Part shown: positions 40,448 through 41,353 of the stretch, piece after piece
Layout of the letters: each line of letters opens with the position of its first letter
Numbering within the stretch: position 1 is the stretch's first letter
NCBI GenBank assembly: GCA_027491155.1
Contig: JAIXWR010000027.1
Location: 1-41,353 of the forward strand
Direction of reading: 5' to 3'
DNA from: Verrucomicrobiaceae bacterium
GTDB lineage: Bacteria; Verrucomicrobiota; Verrucomicrobiia; Verrucomicrobiales; Akkermansiaceae
DNA length: 41,353 nucleotides
The notes under the pieces: model-generated
What the model saw: the letters and a program-made list of their open reading frames with translations, nothing else
The model's database searches: none
Told to the model about the DNA's origin: nothing
Position numbers and translations under genes: made by a program

Positions 40448-41152
40448 TCAGGCCGCGGCGCGGCGCGCCTGATCCTCGCTCATCCAGCCGTAGAGGATGG
40501 CCCACAGCGAGAGTGCGAGCGAGAACAGCGGGATCTGCACCGGCTCCGGCAGCAGGTAGAGCACCGTCACCACCGGAATCCACACGCCCCAGGTCGCGAA
40601 CAGGGCGGGCACCACGTGGTCGCGGTAGTAGCGCGCGGTGAAGAAATCGCGCGTCATCCGGTAGCCGCGGTTCTTCCAATCGAAGAGCCACACCGTCACC
40701 GGAGCGGCAAACAGCGGGTTGTAAACGAACTGGTCCACCAGCACCTGCGGGATCACCACCGAGGCCACCGGCTCGTCGCCGAACCAGCGGGCCTGGCCGC
40801 GGTAGAAGAGGTCCACGACGAAGCCCATGGCGCCCCAGAACGGGATGCCGAAGAGCAGCTCCTTGAAGTTCGCCGGCCGCAGCCTTCCGCGCTGGCCGAG
40901 GACCACGCGCAGCAGTTCCGGCACCACCGCGCCGGCCACCGCGGCCGCCAGCACGCTGTAGCCGATGCCCCACGCCGCCTTGGTTTCCGCCAGCCGTTCC
41001 AAGGCCGCGCGCGACGGGGCGTGGAAATGGTGGAGCAGCAGCAGGGAAAGCATCGCGCCCTGCACCACCAGTCCGGGCAGGACGTTCGCCCGCGCCGCCC
41101 GCAGCCCGGCGCGCCAGGGGGCCTCGCGCGTCGTGGCAGCCGGCTCGTTCAT
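40448..41152 (-). CDS. Multi-pass membrane protein resembling Mpv17/PMP22
   Basis: 234 aa from the ATG at 41152; the longer frame to 41314 is Arg/Pro-rich and not membrane-like. Four to five hydrophobic segments are present. The C-terminal part resembles the Mpv17/PMP22 family: VLVDQFVYNPLFAAPV (family DQ-x4-P), then PALFATWGVWIPV with Pro spacing as in PAVQ-x7-P, and a closing LWAILYGW. The insertion before the last helix is about nine residues longer than in Mpv17. Eukaryotic members are mitochondrial or peroxisomal channels; bacterial homologues are uncharacterised. The resemblance is by eye. Downstream on the same strand is the ROK kinase. Confidence 0.6.
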   Translation of the reverse strand: MNEPAATTREAPWRAGLRAARANVLPGLVVQGAMLSLLLLHHFHAPSRAALERLAETKAAWGIGYSVLAAAVAGAVVPELLRVVLGQRGRLRPANFKELLFGIPFWGAMGFVVDLFYRGQARWFGDEPVASVVIPQVLVDQFVYNPLFAAPVTVWLFDWKNRGYRMTRDFFTARYYRDHVVPALFATWGVWIPVVTVLYLLPEPVQIPLFSLALSLWAILYGWMSEDQARRAAA

Positions 41153-41353
41153 GCGGCGGAACCTGTCCGGCTCCGGGCTGGTGCCAAGCAGGAATTCGCG
41201 GTTGGGTTTCGTCGCGGCTGTCCCAGGCTTCGGCCCCGCCCTTCTTCGCCAAGGAGAAAGGGGGACGACTTGGAGATGCGGGCGGCTACGAAGGGCATTC
41301 TTCGCTTTCGCCAAGGATGAGGCGGGAGCACCACGCTCTTCCTGCCTTTCCGA

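Overview
The window looks like chromosomal DNA of a high-GC Verrucomicrobiota bacterium, probably near the Verrucomicrobiaceae/Luteolibacter/Haloferula group. The grounds are gene content: an adjacent pair of a PSCyt1-DUF1549-DUF1553 protein and a twin-arginine DUF1501 protein, a secreted sulfatase, FG-GAP and SGNH proteins, esterases with EF-hands, and a Gfo/Idh/MocA oxidoreductase. Many starts lack an obvious Shine-Dalgarno sequence. The taxonomic call is inference; there is no rRNA or tRNA gene in the window.

Layout. 1-2.8 kb: secreted and lipoprotein genes, including two divergent paralogous lipoproteins. 2.9-6.7 kb: a one-module NRPS (C-A-T-TE) with an altered condensation motif, facing a small RRM protein. 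7.2-10.5 kb: a secreted FG-GAP/TSP3 protein with its own promoter and terminator, an RlmM-like methyltransferase and a small unknown gene. 10.7-10.9 kb: an inverted pair of three-hairpin repeats. 11-19 kb: a TauE/SafE transporter with a small membrane protein, a sulfatase, an amidase, a lipoprotein, an SGNH hydrolase, an esterase and tilS. 19-25 kb: a SWIM-SNF2 helicase, a GNAT-like protein, an oxidoreductase and an AAA ATPase. 25.1-27.4 kb: an SPFH protein carrying a C-terminal excisionase-like HTH, followed by a membrane-anchored double zinc-ribbon partner. 27.4-30.4 kb: the trmD locus, interrupted by an island. 30.4-35.7 kb: an AraC-type regulator divergent from the cytochrome/DUF1501 pair. 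35.7-41.3 kb: a small ORF, a large membrane protein, an aminotransferase, a ROK fructokinase and an Mpv17-like membrane protein.

The most striking structure is at trmD. The first 81 bp of the gene occur twice in direct orientation (27592-27672 and 29742-29822, one silent difference). About 2.07 kb of lower-GC DNA lies between the copies. It holds a single gene for an AlbA_2 (Schlafen-like) plus RecG-C/HATPase_c_4 protein and an AT-rich segment with three GCAAATAAA motifs. The downstream copy continues into an intact trmD, so the gene body was kept while its upstream region was replaced. This looks like a small gene-regenerating integration into the 5' end of an essential tRNA-modification gene, with no recognisable integrase.

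Other structure not explained by genes: a CAATCNN heptamer array inside two unrelated coding sequences, a 25-bp inverted repeat before trmD, a 20-bp palindrome after the DUF1501 gene, and a rare TTA leucine codon that in native genes occurs only in Leu-TTA-GRN context.
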